From contig NZ_BBWH01000004.1 of assembly GCF_001463705.1 (NCBI RefSeq), positions 62,001 to 126,000 of the forward strand: a stretch of 64,000 nt of DNA, read 5' to 3'. Shown here in pieces: positions 36,197-44,447 of this stretch. The notes under the pieces are model-generated. The model was not told where the DNA came from. It did no database searches and saw only the letters and a list, made by a program, of their open reading frames with translations. The number at the start of each line of letters is the position of its first letter. The stretch's first letter is position 1. The translations under genes and the position numbers were made by a program. The DNA comes from Aureimonas sp. AU12. Lineage in GTDB: Bacteria > Pseudomonadota > Alphaproteobacteria > Rhizobiales > Rhizobiaceae.

Positions 36197-38113
36197 TTGT
36201 CGTCAGTCCCGTCCACGCCGCTCCTCGATCGCATCGCCTCGCCCGAGGACCTGCGGCGTCTTGCCGAAGCGGATCTGCGGCAGGTGGCGGACGAGCTGCG
36301 CCTCGATCTCGTCGACGCGGTGTCGCGCACCGGCGGGCATCTGGGCGCCGGGCTCGGCGTGGTGGAACTCACCGTCGCGATTCATGCCGTGTTCGACACG
36401 CCGCGCGACCGGCTGATCTGGGACGTCGGCCATCAGGCCTATCCCCACAAGATCCTCACCGGACGGCGCGACGCGATGCGCACCGTGCGCCAGGAAAACG
36501 GGCTGTCCGGCTTCGCCAAGCGCACGGAGAGCGAGTACGATCCGTTCGGCGCCGGCCACTCCTCGACCTCGATCTCCGCCGGCCTCGGCATGGCGGTGGC
36601 GAGCGAGTTGTCGGGCAAGGCCAATCACGTGATCGCGGTGATCGGCGACGGCGCGATGTCGGCCGGCATGGCCTACGAGGCGATGAACAATGCCGGCACG
36701 CTCGACGCGCGCCTGATCGTCATCCTCAACGACAACGACATGTCGATCGCGCCGCCGGTCGGCGCCATGTCGGCCTATCTGGCGCGCCTCGTCTCCGGCA
36801 AGACCTATCGATCCTTCCGCGACCGCGCCAAGGCCGTGACGCGTCGGCTGCCGGACTTCATGCGGGAAGGCGCCCGCCGGACGGAAGAGTACACGCGCGG
36901 CTTCTTCACCGGCGGCACGATGTTCGAGGAGCTCGGCTTCTACTATGTCGGGCCGATCGACGGCCACGATCTCGAGCATCTCCTGCCGGTCCTCAAGAAC
37001 GTGCGCGACACCGGCGACGGGCCGGTGCTCGTGCATGTCGTAACGAAGAAGGGCAAGGGCTACGGCCCCGCCGAGGCCAGTGCCGACAAGTATCACGGCG
37101 TCTCGAAATTCGACGTGGTGACGGGCACGCAGGCCAAGGCCAAATCCAACGCCCCGAGCTACACCAAGGTCTTTGCCGAAACGCTGGTGCAGGAAGCGCG
37201 CGACGACGAGAAGATCGTCGCGATCAACGCCGCCATGCCAGACGGCACCGGGCTCGACCTCTTCGGCGAGGCGTACCCGACGCGCACGTTCGACGTCGGC
37301 ATCGCCGAACAGCATGCCGTGACCTTCGCGGCCGGGCTGGCCAGCGAGGGCTACAAGCCCTTCGTCGCCATCTACTCGACCTTCCTGCAGCGCGCCTACG
37401 ACCAGATCGTCCATGATGTGGCGATCCAGCACCTGCCCGTGCGCTTCGCCATCGACCGCGCCGGCTTCGTCGGCGCCGATGGGCCGACCCATGCGGGGTC
37501 CTTCGACACCGGCTTCCTCTGTCCGCTGCCGGGCATGGTGGTGATGGCAGCGGCGGACGAGGCCGAGCTGCGCCACATGGTGCGCACCGCCGTCGTCTAC
37601 GACGACGGGCCGATTTCGTTCCGCTATCCGCGCGGGAACGGCACGGGCATCGATCTGCCCGAACGCGGCAAGGCGCTGGAGATCGGACGCGGACGCATCG
37701 TCAAAGAGGGCACGAAGGCGGCGATTCTCTCCTTCGGCGCGCGTCTCGCCGATGCCATGGCAGCCGCGGAGGATCTCGAAGGTTTCGGCCTTTCGACGAC
37801 GGTGGCCGACGCGCGCTTTGCCAAGCCGCTCGACACCGACCTCGTTCGCCGCCTCGCGCAGAACCACGAAGTGCTCGTGCTGCTGGAGGAAGGCGCGTCC
37901 GGGGGCTTCGCCGCGCAGGTGCTGGAACATTGCGCCCGGCATGGGCTGCTCGACCATGGCCTGAAGATCCGCCCGATGACGATGCCCGACCGGTTCGTCG
38001 ATCATGCGGCGCCCGACGCGATGCTGCGCCAGTCGGGCCTCGACCGCGCCGGCATCGTCGAGACCGTATTCCACGCGCTCGGCGACAGCGCCAAGCGCGT
38101 GCTGCAGGCGTGA
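36197..38113 (+). CDS. dxs: 1-deoxy-D-xylulose-5-phosphate synthase
   Basis: Thiamine-diphosphate enzyme that starts the MEP isoprenoid pathway. A TTG start at 36197 fits best: AGGAG lies at 36185-36189 with a 7-base spacer and the protein then begins [12 protein letters not shown], matching family N-termini; a GTG at 36146 would add 17 unconserved residues. The length is 638 residues, normal for Dxs. Thiamine-binding [18 protein letters not shown] is near 150-168, followed by ILNDNDMSI; the transketolase Pyr domain with [13 protein letters not shown] and [15 protein letters not shown] follows, then the C-terminal domain. Confidence 0.97.
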   Translation: MSSVPSTPLLDRIASPEDLRRLAEADLRQVADELRLDLVDAVSRTGGHLGAGLGVVELTVAIHAVFDTPRDRLIWDVGHQAYPHKILTGRRDAMRTVRQENGLSGFAKRTESEYDPFGAGHSSTSISAGLGMAVASELSGKANHVIAVIGDGAMSAGMAYEAMNNAGTLDARLIVILNDNDMSIAPPVGAMSAYLARLVSGKTYRSFRDRAKAVTRRLPDFMREGARRTEEYTRGFFTGGTMFEELGFYYVGPIDGHDLEHLLPVLKNVRDTGDGPVLVHVVTKKGKGYGPAEASADKYHGVSKFDVVTGTQAKAKSNAPSYTKVFAETLVQEARDDEKIVAINAAMPDGTGLDLFGEAYPTRTFDVGIAEQHAVTFAAGLASEGYKPFVAIYSTFLQRAYDQIVHDVAIQHLPVRFAIDRAGFVGADGPTHAGSFDTGFLCPLPGMVVMAAADEAELRHMVRTAVVYDDGPISFRYPRGNGTGIDLPERGKALEIGRGRIVKEGTKAAILSFGARLADAMAAAEDLEGFGLSTTVADARFAKPLDTDLVRRLAQNHEVLVLLEEGASGGFAAQVLEHCARHGLLDHGLKIRPMTMPDRFVDHAAPDAMLRQSGLDRAGIVETVFHALGDSAKRVLQA

Positions 38114-38199
38114 AGCCGCCGGTTCTCCCCCGAGCGCGCCGAGTTTAGAATCGCTTGAAGTCTTGCCATTTGGGCGACGGGGCCGCATGACCTGTCGCC

Positions 38200-38964
38200 A
38201 TGGCCTCCACTGAAGAACAACATCTGTCGCGCGTGCGGCTCGATATCCTCGTGAGCGATCGCGGGCTGGCCGCGAGCCGCGCCCGTGCCCGCGACGCGAT
38301 CCTGCGCGGACATGTGCGCGTCGACGGGCTCGTCGTCACCAAGCCCAGCCTCAACGTGCCGCCCGAAAGCGAGATCGTGCTGGACGATCCCGCCGCCGAC
38401 TACGTGTCGCGCGCCGGGCTGAAGCTGGAAGCCGCGCTCGACGCGTTCGGGATCGACGTCGCGGGCCGGATCGCGCTCGACGTCGGCGCTTCCACCGGCG
38501 GCTTTACCGAAGTCCTGCTGCGGCGGGGCATCGAGCACGTGGTGGCGATCGATGTCGGCCATGGGCAGATCCACCCGCGTATCCGCGCCGACGAGCGGGT
38601 GACGGTGATCGAGGGCCTGAACGCGCGTGATCTCGACGAAGACGACCTCGAGGGGCACCGCTTCGATCTTCTCGTCTGCGACGTGTCCTTCATCTCGATG
38701 AAGCTGGCGCTGCCACCGGCTCTCGAACTCGCCGAACCCGGCGCAGACGGCGTCTTCCTCATCAAGCCGCAGTTCGAGGCCGGCAAGGATGCCATCGCCA
38801 AGAACGGCCTGCTGCGCGATCCCGACAGCGCGCCGGGTATCGCCGAGGATCTGGCGAGCTGGCTGGCCTCGCAACCGGACTGGACTTCGCGGGCGCCGAT
38901 CCCCTCGCCGATCGAAGGCGGCGACGGCAACAAGGAGTTTCTCATGGCGGGCGCCAAATCGTGA
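38200..38964 (+). CDS. tlyA: TlyA family rRNA 2'-O-methyltransferase
   Basis: S4-domain methyltransferase of 254 residues, homologous to TlyA, which 2'-O-methylates cytidines in 16S and 23S rRNA. The N-terminal S4 RNA-binding domain (about 7-65) contains RLDILVSDRGLAASRARARDAI and GHVRVDGLVV. The SAM-binding Rossmann part shows ALDVGASTGGFTEVLLRRG, then AIDVGHGQIHPRI and VCDVSFISMKLALP with the K-D-K-type catalytic residues. KPQFEAGKDAI follows. Old annotations call it hemolysin. The stop overlaps a GTG start of the next RNA methyltransferase gene. Confidence 0.94.
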   Translation: MASTEEQHLSRVRLDILVSDRGLAASRARARDAILRGHVRVDGLVVTKPSLNVPPESEIVLDDPAADYVSRAGLKLEAALDAFGIDVAGRIALDVGASTGGFTEVLLRRGIEHVVAIDVGHGQIHPRIRADERVTVIEGLNARDLDEDDLEGHRFDLLVCDVSFISMKLALPPALELAEPGADGVFLIKPQFEAGKDAIAKNGLLRDPDSAPGIAEDLASWLASQPDWTSRAPIPSPIEGGDGNKEFLMAGAKS

Positions 38965-40187
38965 GCGAACGTCTGGTCATCGACGCGCTCGGCGCCAAGG
39001 GCGACGGCATCGGGCGCGGTGCCAACGGAATGGCATTCGTGCCCTTCGCGCTTCCCGGCGAAATCCTGAGGGTGGAGCGCGAGGGCAATCGCGCCGAGAT
39101 CGTCGACATCGAAGTTCCGTCGACCGAGCGACGCGAACCACCCTGTCCGCATTTCGGCGCCTGCGGCGGCTGCGACCTGCAGCATGCCAGCGAAGAGCTG
39201 TACCGAGCCTTCAAGCGCGACGTCGTTGTGGAAGCCTTCCGGCGCGAGGGCGTCGAGGCCGAGATCGGCGAACTCGTGCCCTGCCCGCCGGCCTCGCGGC
39301 GCCGCGCAGTCTTCTCGGCCGTGCGCGCCGACACGCGCATCCTGTTCGGTTTTCACGAGGCGGCGAGCAACCGAATTTCCGAGATCGACACCTGTCTCGT
39401 GGCGACGCCGCAGATCGTCAAGCGCCTCGCCTTCTTCAAGAAGCTCGCCGCGCTCCTCATCGACCGCAAGCGCGAACTGCGCATGACCGTCACCGAGACG
39501 CTGTCGGGCCTCGACATTTCGGTCGATGATGCCGCCAAGCTGACGCCGGCGCTGCGCCAGGCGGCCGTGAAGCTGGCGCTCGATCCGGCCATCGCCCGCC
39601 TGTCGGTATCCGGCGAGACGATCGTCGAGGCGCGCCCGCCGCAGATCACCATCGACGGTCTGCCGGTGCTGCTGCCGCCGGGCGCCTTCCTTCAGGCGGT
39701 GGCCTCCGCCGAAGACGCGATGGCACGCGTGGCGCTCGGGCATCTCGCCGGGCTGAAGACGGTCGCCGACCTCTTCTGCGGCGTTGGCGCCTTCGCGTTG
39801 CGGATGGCGCGCACGCAGGCCGTCCATGCCGTCGAATTTGACGCGCCGGCTCTCGCCGCGCTCGATCAGGCCCGGCGCGGGGTCGCGGGCCTGAAGCCCG
39901 TAACACTGGAGCGGCGCGATCTCATGCGTCGCCCGGTGACGGCCAAGGAACTCGAGAAGTTCGCGGGCGTGCTCTTCGATCCGCCGCGTGCCGGCGCCGA
40001 AGCGCAGTGCCACGAACTGGCGAAGTCGAAGGTCCGGCGCATCGCCGCCGTCTCCTGCAACCCGACGACGCTGGCGCGCGACGCCGCCATCCTCGTCGCC
40101 GGTGGCTACAGGCTGATCTCGGTCACGCCGATCGACCAGTTCCTCTGGTCCCACCATGTCGAGGCGGTGGCACTCTTCGAGCGCTGA
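38961..40187 (+). CDS. Class I SAM-dependent RNA methyltransferase, TrmA/RlmD family
   Basis: RNA m5U methyltransferase of 408 residues from a GTG that overlaps the tlyA stop (GTGA). The N-terminal TRAM-like region is followed by the 4Fe-4S site with Cys62, Cys68 and Cys71 (PCPHFGACGGCDLQ). The catalytic half has LPPGAFLQAVASAEDAM, VADLFCGVGAFALRMA, LFDPPRAG and SCNPTTLARD with the nucleophilic cysteine. Whether it modifies 23S rRNA (RlmC/RlmD type) or tRNA (TrmA type) cannot be decided from motifs. It is part of an RNA-modification pair with tlyA. Confidence 0.93.
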   Translation: MSERLVIDALGAKGDGIGRGANGMAFVPFALPGEILRVEREGNRAEIVDIEVPSTERREPPCPHFGACGGCDLQHASEELYRAFKRDVVVEAFRREGVEAEIGELVPCPPASRRRAVFSAVRADTRILFGFHEAASNRISEIDTCLVATPQIVKRLAFFKKLAALLIDRKRELRMTVTETLSGLDISVDDAAKLTPALRQAAVKLALDPAIARLSVSGETIVEARPPQITIDGLPVLLPPGAFLQAVASAEDAMARVALGHLAGLKTVADLFCGVGAFALRMARTQAVHAVEFDAPALAALDQARRGVAGLKPVTLERRDLMRRPVTAKELEKFAGVLFDPPRAGAEAQCHELAKSKVRRIAAVSCNPTTLARDAAILVAGGYRLISVTPIDQFLWSHHVEAVALFER

Positions 40188-40264
40188 TCGCGATCCTTCC
40201 TTCGCTGCCCATTTGGCCTAGGGCCGGCGGCTAAGAACCAGCCGGCGACGCGAGATCCGAACCG

Positions 40265-40924
40265 ATGATCGACACCATCACCGGCTTTCTGCAAAGCTAC
40301 GGCTACGTCGTCATCTTCGTGTCGATCTTTCTGGAATCGACCGGCCTGCCCTTTCCCGGCGAAAGCATCCTCATCGCCGCCGGCATCATGGCGGGCCATG
40401 GCGAGTTGAACGTCTGGGGGGTCGTCGGCGCATCCTTCGTCGGCGGCACGATGGGCGACAATCTCGGCTATTATCTCGGCCATCGGTTCGGGCGACGCTT
40501 CGCGGATCGCTATGGCGCGAAGTTCGGTCTGACGCCCGAGAAGTTCGCCTATGTCGAGGACCGGTTCCGCAAGGTCGGCCCGCCGATCGTACTCGTCGCC
40601 CGCTTCATCCTGGTGCTACGCCAAGTCTGCGGATTCGCGGCGGGCACGCTGCGCTTTCCCTGGTGGGAGTTCCTGCTCTTCAACGCGCTCGGCGCCGCGC
40701 TCTGGTCCGCCGCCTACGGCTTCGGCGCGTTCATCCTCGGCGACCGCATCGACACCTATCTCCACGGCAGCCCATGGGCCTATGCGGCGATCGCCGTGGT
40801 CTTCCTGGGGCTGACGGCGACGACGCTGCTTGGCTTCCGCAAGCGCCTGCGCCAGCAGCGCGAGGCCGCTTCGCAACCGCAAGCGGCCCTGTCAGCTCCG
40901 GCTGAAGAAGGCCGCGAAGGCTGA
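40265..40924 (+). CDS. DedA/VTT-domain membrane protein
   Basis: Inner-membrane protein of 219 residues with about five or six hydrophobic segments. The DedA pattern is present: FLESTGLPFPGESILIAAGIMA, GDNLGYYLGHRFGRRFADRYG, then ARFILVLRQVCGFAAGTLRFPWWEF, the re-entrant region with the conserved Arg. DedA proteins are flippase-type transporters for undecaprenyl phosphate or other phospholipids in several bacteria; the substrate here is unknown. Its last 33 bp overlap the convergent enoyl-CoA isomerase-like gene. Confidence 0.9.
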   Translation: MIDTITGFLQSYGYVVIFVSIFLESTGLPFPGESILIAAGIMAGHGELNVWGVVGASFVGGTMGDNLGYYLGHRFGRRFADRYGAKFGLTPEKFAYVEDRFRKVGPPIVLVARFILVLRQVCGFAAGTLRFPWWEFLLFNALGAALWSAAYGFGAFILGDRIDTYLHGSPWAYAAIAVVFLGLTATTLLGFRKRLRQQREAASQPQAALSAPAEEGREG

Positions 40925-41629
40925 TCGCGCCTCGTCCGAGCGCAGCCGCGCGCTAAAATGCTCGATCTCCAGCCGGATTCGCGCCTCGATCTCCGTGCGG
41001 TCGCCACGCAGGAGCGAACGCGAGAGCCGCAGCGCCTCCGGCGGCTTGGCGGCCAGCTTCTTCGCCGCCGCGACGGCATCCGCCTCGGCATCCGGCGTCA
41101 CGGCATAAACGAGGTTGGCAGCACGCGCCGTCTCGGCGTCGAAGGTCTCGCCGAGCGCCAGCAAGGCAAAGGCGCGTTGGTGGCCCATCAGGCGCGGTGC
41201 CAGAAGGCTGGACGCGGCTTCGGGCACCAGGGCCAGATCGACGAAGGGCGTGCGGAAGGTCGAGCGCGGCGTCGCATAGGCCAGATCGCAATGCATCAGC
41301 ATCGTCGTCCCGATCCCGACCGCGAGCCCGTCCACGGCCGCAAGAAGCGGCTTGTCGAAGGCGATCAACGCCAGGAGAAAGCGATGGACCTCGTCCATCG
41401 CGCCGCCCTCGCCGAAGGAGACGAAGTCCCTCAGGTCGTTGCCGGCCGAAAAGGCGCCGGGTGCGCCCGCGATCACCACGGCACGAATGCCGGGATCGCG
41501 GCCGGCCGTGTCCAACGCGTCCAACATCGCGCCGTACATCGCGCGGTCGATGGCATTGCGCTTCTGCGGCCGGTCGAGCCGCAGGAGCATGACACCGTCG
41601 CTCGTCTGGGTTCGGATATGCTTGCTCAT
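40892..41629 (-). CDS. Crotonase-family enoyl-CoA hydratase/isomerase
   Basis: Crotonase-fold protein of 245 residues. The oxyanion-hole pieces FSAGNDLRDF and AAVDGLAVGIGTTML are clear. The two hydratase glutamates are missing: Thr109 replaces the first (in GIGTTMLMHCD) and Phe129 the second (in TPFVDLAL). Glu137 in VPEAASS instead matches the catalytic position of ECI2-type delta3,delta2-enoyl-CoA isomerases. The gene starts 11 bp after the acyl-CoA dehydrogenase stop, so they form one unit. A hydratase label is common for such proteins, but isomerase is the better reading. Confidence 0.85.
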   Translation of the reverse strand: MSKHIRTQTSDGVMLLRLDRPQKRNAIDRAMYGAMLDALDTAGRDPGIRAVVIAGAPGAFSAGNDLRDFVSFGEGGAMDEVHRFLLALIAFDKPLLAAVDGLAVGIGTTMLMHCDLAYATPRSTFRTPFVDLALVPEAASSLLAPRLMGHQRAFALLALGETFDAETARAANLVYAVTPDAEADAVAAAKKLAAKPPEALRLSRSLLRGDRTEIEARIRLEIEHFSARLRSDEARSAFAAFFSRS

Positions 41630-41640
41630 CGCAGCGCCCC

Positions 41641-43443
41641 TCAGTTGAGCGCCGCGCGGGCCGCATCGAGGCTGGCGGCACCGCCGAGAACCTGCGCCTT
41701 CAGCCCGGCCACCTCGCGCAGGAGGTTCTCAGCCATGAACCGTGCAAGTGCGGCGCGCTCGTCGGCCTCCGGCTCGGCGAGAGCGCCCTTGGCGAGGTAG
41801 CAGTTGCCGGCGGTCAGCGAGAAGAGGCGCAGATAGGCCGTCGCGCCGGCCAGCGCCTCGTTCATCTTGCCGCCCTTCAACAGTGCCAGCAGATGCGCCG
41901 TCGCCTCGCGTAGGTCGGTCAGCGCCTCGGACAGCCGGTCCGCCGTCGATCCGAAGGCTGCGCGGTTGGAGCCACGCACCGCCTCGGCGATGGCTTCGAG
42001 TTCCGCGATATAAGCCTCGACCGTGCGCCCGTCCGAAAGCGGCAGCTTGCGGGCGACGAGATCGATCGCCTGGATGCCATTGGTGCCCTCATAGATCGGG
42101 GCGATCCGTGCATCGCGCAGCAGCCGGGCCGCGCCGGTCTCTTCCACGTAGCCCATGCCGCCGTGAACCTGGATGCCGAGCGAAGCGACCTCGACGCCGA
42201 CATCGGTCGGGAAGGCTTTGGCAAGCGGGGTCAGGAGGTTGGCGCGCTCGCTCCAGTCGCGCAACGCCGTCTCGCGCCCCTTGTGCGCCTTCGCCATGTC
42301 GAGCGCGTGGCCGCAGGAATAGGCGATGGCACGGGCCGAGGAGACGAGCGCCTTCATCGTCAGCAGCATGCGCGCGACGTCGGGGTGCTCGATGATCTCC
42401 ACCATCTCGCGCGAGACCGGCTCGTTGCGGTCCTTGGCCAGCAGCGTCGATCGCCCTTGACGCCGCTCGCGGGCATAGGCGAGCGCCTTCTGGAAGGCCG
42501 CCTCGGCAACACCCAGCCCCTGGATGCCGACATAAAGCCGCGCCGAGTTCATCATCGTGAACATGCAGGCGAGGCCCCGGTTCTCCTCTCCCACGAGCCA
42601 GCCGATGGCGCCCGGCTCGCCGGTCTCACCGGTGCCGTCGCCATAGATCATCGTGCAGGTGGGCGAGGCGTGGATGCCCATCTTGTGCTCGATCGCGTGA
42701 CATTTGACGTCGTTGCGCGCGCCGAGCGAGCCGTCGTCGTTGACCATCATTTTCGGCACGAGGAAGAGAGATATGCCCTTCACGCCGGCCGGTGCATCCG
42801 GAAGACGGGCCAGCACCAGATGCACGATGTTGTCGGTGAGATCGTGCTCGCCATAGGTGATATAGATCTTCTGGCCGAAGATCCGGTAGGTCCCGTCGTC
42901 CCGCCGCTCGGCGCGGGTCCGCAGCGCCGAGAGGTCGGAGCCCGCCTGCGGCTCCGTCAGGTTCATCGTGCCCATCCACTCGCCAGAGACGAGCTTGTCG
43001 AGATAGGTGCGCTTCAGATGCTCGGTGCCGTGCGCCTCCAGCGCATCGACGGCGCCGATTGTCAGCGTCGGGCCGATGCCGAAGGCCATCGACGCGCCGT
43101 TCCACATCTCGCAGACCGCCGCCGAAAGTGCCGTCGGCAAGTCCTGTCCGCCATGGTCGGCGGGTCCCGTCAGAGCGTTCCAGCCCCCCTCGGTCCAGCG
43201 CTTGTAGAGACCCTGCCAGCCGGCCGGCATCGTCACCGCGCCGTCGGCGAAGCGGGCGCCCTCGCGGTCGCCGATGGCGGCGAGCGGTGCGATTTCGTCG
43301 GAGGCGAACTTGCCGGCCTCGTCGAGAATGGCGTCGAGAAGATCCGGGGTGAGATCGCCGGCCTGGCCCGCCGTCATCGCCTCGCCCAAGCCCGCGACGT
43401 GCCGCAGCGAGAATCCGATCTCGCGCACAGGTGCCTTGTACAT
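41641..43443 (-). CDS. Acyl-CoA dehydrogenase, DmdC-like (long form)
   Basis: FAD enzyme of 600 residues that oxidises an acyl-CoA to the 2-enoyl-CoA. The N-terminus MYKAPVREIGFSL and C-terminal extra helices place it in the long acyl-CoA dehydrogenase group that includes 3-methylthiopropanoyl-CoA dehydrogenase (DmdC). FAD and substrate blocks: MNLTEPQAGSDLSALRT, FGQKIYITYGEHDLT and IQVHGGMGYVEETGAARLLRDARI. The catalytic base is the Glu in PIYEGTNGIQA. Membership does not prove DMSP metabolism; the group is common in rhizobia. It is divergent from the FAH-family gene across the 18-bp palindrome. Confidence 0.93.
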   Translation of the reverse strand: MYKAPVREIGFSLRHVAGLGEAMTAGQAGDLTPDLLDAILDEAGKFASDEIAPLAAIGDREGARFADGAVTMPAGWQGLYKRWTEGGWNALTGPADHGGQDLPTALSAAVCEMWNGASMAFGIGPTLTIGAVDALEAHGTEHLKRTYLDKLVSGEWMGTMNLTEPQAGSDLSALRTRAERRDDGTYRIFGQKIYITYGEHDLTDNIVHLVLARLPDAPAGVKGISLFLVPKMMVNDDGSLGARNDVKCHAIEHKMGIHASPTCTMIYGDGTGETGEPGAIGWLVGEENRGLACMFTMMNSARLYVGIQGLGVAEAAFQKALAYARERRQGRSTLLAKDRNEPVSREMVEIIEHPDVARMLLTMKALVSSARAIAYSCGHALDMAKAHKGRETALRDWSERANLLTPLAKAFPTDVGVEVASLGIQVHGGMGYVEETGAARLLRDARIAPIYEGTNGIQAIDLVARKLPLSDGRTVEAYIAELEAIAEAVRGSNRAAFGSTADRLSEALTDLREATAHLLALLKGGKMNEALAGATAYLRLFSLTAGNCYLAKGALAEPEADERAALARFMAENLLREVAGLKAQVLGGAASLDAARAALN

Positions 43444-43506
43444 GCCGGATCCTCCCAGATCGTCGCGGCGTTTCTTCGCGACAGGACGGGCTCAGGGGTA
43501 ATCAGC

Positions 43507-43524
43507 TTTGACGTTAACGTCAAA
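43507..43524. promoter_or_regulatory. Perfect 18-bp palindrome, probable operator
   Basis: TTTGACGTTAACGTCAAA is a perfect 18-bp palindrome. It starts 64 bp upstream of the acyl-CoA dehydrogenase start and ends 78 bp upstream of the FAH-family start, in a 159-bp divergent promoter region, and each strand offers a TTGACG that could serve as a -35. It resembles, from memory, the ACGTTAACGT-type sites of MerR-family LiuR regulators of acyl-CoA and branched-chain amino-acid catabolism. No such regulator gene is in the window. Confidence 0.6.
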
Positions 43525-43602
43525 ACAAAAGGCTGGACCAACTGTCGCGAACGCCCATTTGTGCGACGAGATGAAAGCGGCAAGTGCAGGCAGGAGAATG
43601 GC

Positions 43603-44445
43603 ATGCGTCTGGTGAGGTTCGGGCTTCGAGGGCAGGAGCGGCCCGGGATCCTCGATCAGGACGGGACAGTGCGCGACGTCTCGGACCGGGTCCGCGACTG
43701 GCGCGGCGATGCGATCGACCCGGCCGCGCTTCGAGAGCTGCGGTCGATCGATCTCGCCTCGCTGCCCGCGGCCGACCCGGATGCCCGGCTTTGTGCGCCT
43801 GTCGCCAGCGTTCGCAAGATCATCGGCATCGGGCCGAATTTCCATGAGAGCGCACGGCTCGCCGGGTTCAAGATCAACCCGGAGCCGACGATCTTCATGA
43901 AGGCGCCGAGCGCCATCAACGGACCGAACGACCCGATCGAGATCCCCCGCCTGTCGACGCGCACGGACTGGGGCGTCGAACTGGCCGTGGTGATGGGGCG
44001 CACCGCCAAATATGTCAGCGTCGAAAACGCGATGGACCACGTGGCCGGCTTCACGCTCGCCAACGACGTGACCGAGCGGTCCTTCCAGCTGCAGCGCGGC
44101 GGGCAATGGTTCAAGGGCAAGTCGCATGACAGCTTCGCGCCGATCGGCCCCTGGCTGGTGACGCTCGACGAGATGACGGACTACGACCATGTCGATCTCT
44201 GGCTCGATGTAAACGGCGAGCGGGTGCAGGCCGGAAACACCAGCCGCATGATCTTCAAGGTGCCCTACCTCATTTCCTATCTCTCGCGGTTCCTGCGCCT
44301 CGAGCCCGGCGACGTCATCATGACGGGAACGCCGAGCGGCGTCGGCCTCTCCTTCGATCCGCCGCGCTTCCTGGCCCCCGGCGACCGGGTGACGCTTGGC
44401 GGCACCGGGCTGGGGCAGCAGAGCGCCGTCTGCATTCAGGGCTGA
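43603..44445 (+). CDS. Fumarylacetoacetate hydrolase family protein
   Basis: FAH-superfamily hydrolase or decarboxylase of 280 residues. The ATG at 43603 has AGGAG six bases upstream; the very long upstream frame is a shadow. An N-terminal small domain (1-65) precedes the FAH domain: IGIGPNFHESARLAGF, PTIFMKAPSAINGPND, DWGVELAVVMGR with a metal-binding Glu, and LANDVTERSFQLQRGGQWFKGKSHDSF. Near the end GDVIMTGTPSGVG is the usual loop. Members open 2,4-diketo acids, hydrate or decarboxylate catechol-pathway acids; the substrate here is unknown. It ends two bases before the convergent fadJ stop. Confidence 0.92.
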   Translation: MRLVRFGLRGQERPGILDQDGTVRDVSDRVRDWRGDAIDPAALRELRSIDLASLPAADPDARLCAPVASVRKIIGIGPNFHESARLAGFKINPEPTIFMKAPSAINGPNDPIEIPRLSTRTDWGVELAVVMGRTAKYVSVENAMDHVAGFTLANDVTERSFQLQRGGQWFKGKSHDSFAPIGPWLVTLDEMTDYDHVDLWLDVNGERVQAGNTSRMIFKVPYLISYLSRFLRLEPGDVIMTGTPSGVGLSFDPPRFLAPGDRVTLGGTGLGQQSAVCIQG

Positions 44446-44447
44446 TG

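Noticed and set aside
36203-38188. 661-codon minus-strand open frame antisense to dxs
   Set aside because: It mirrors a well-supported gene, has no family motif and shows shadow-type composition.
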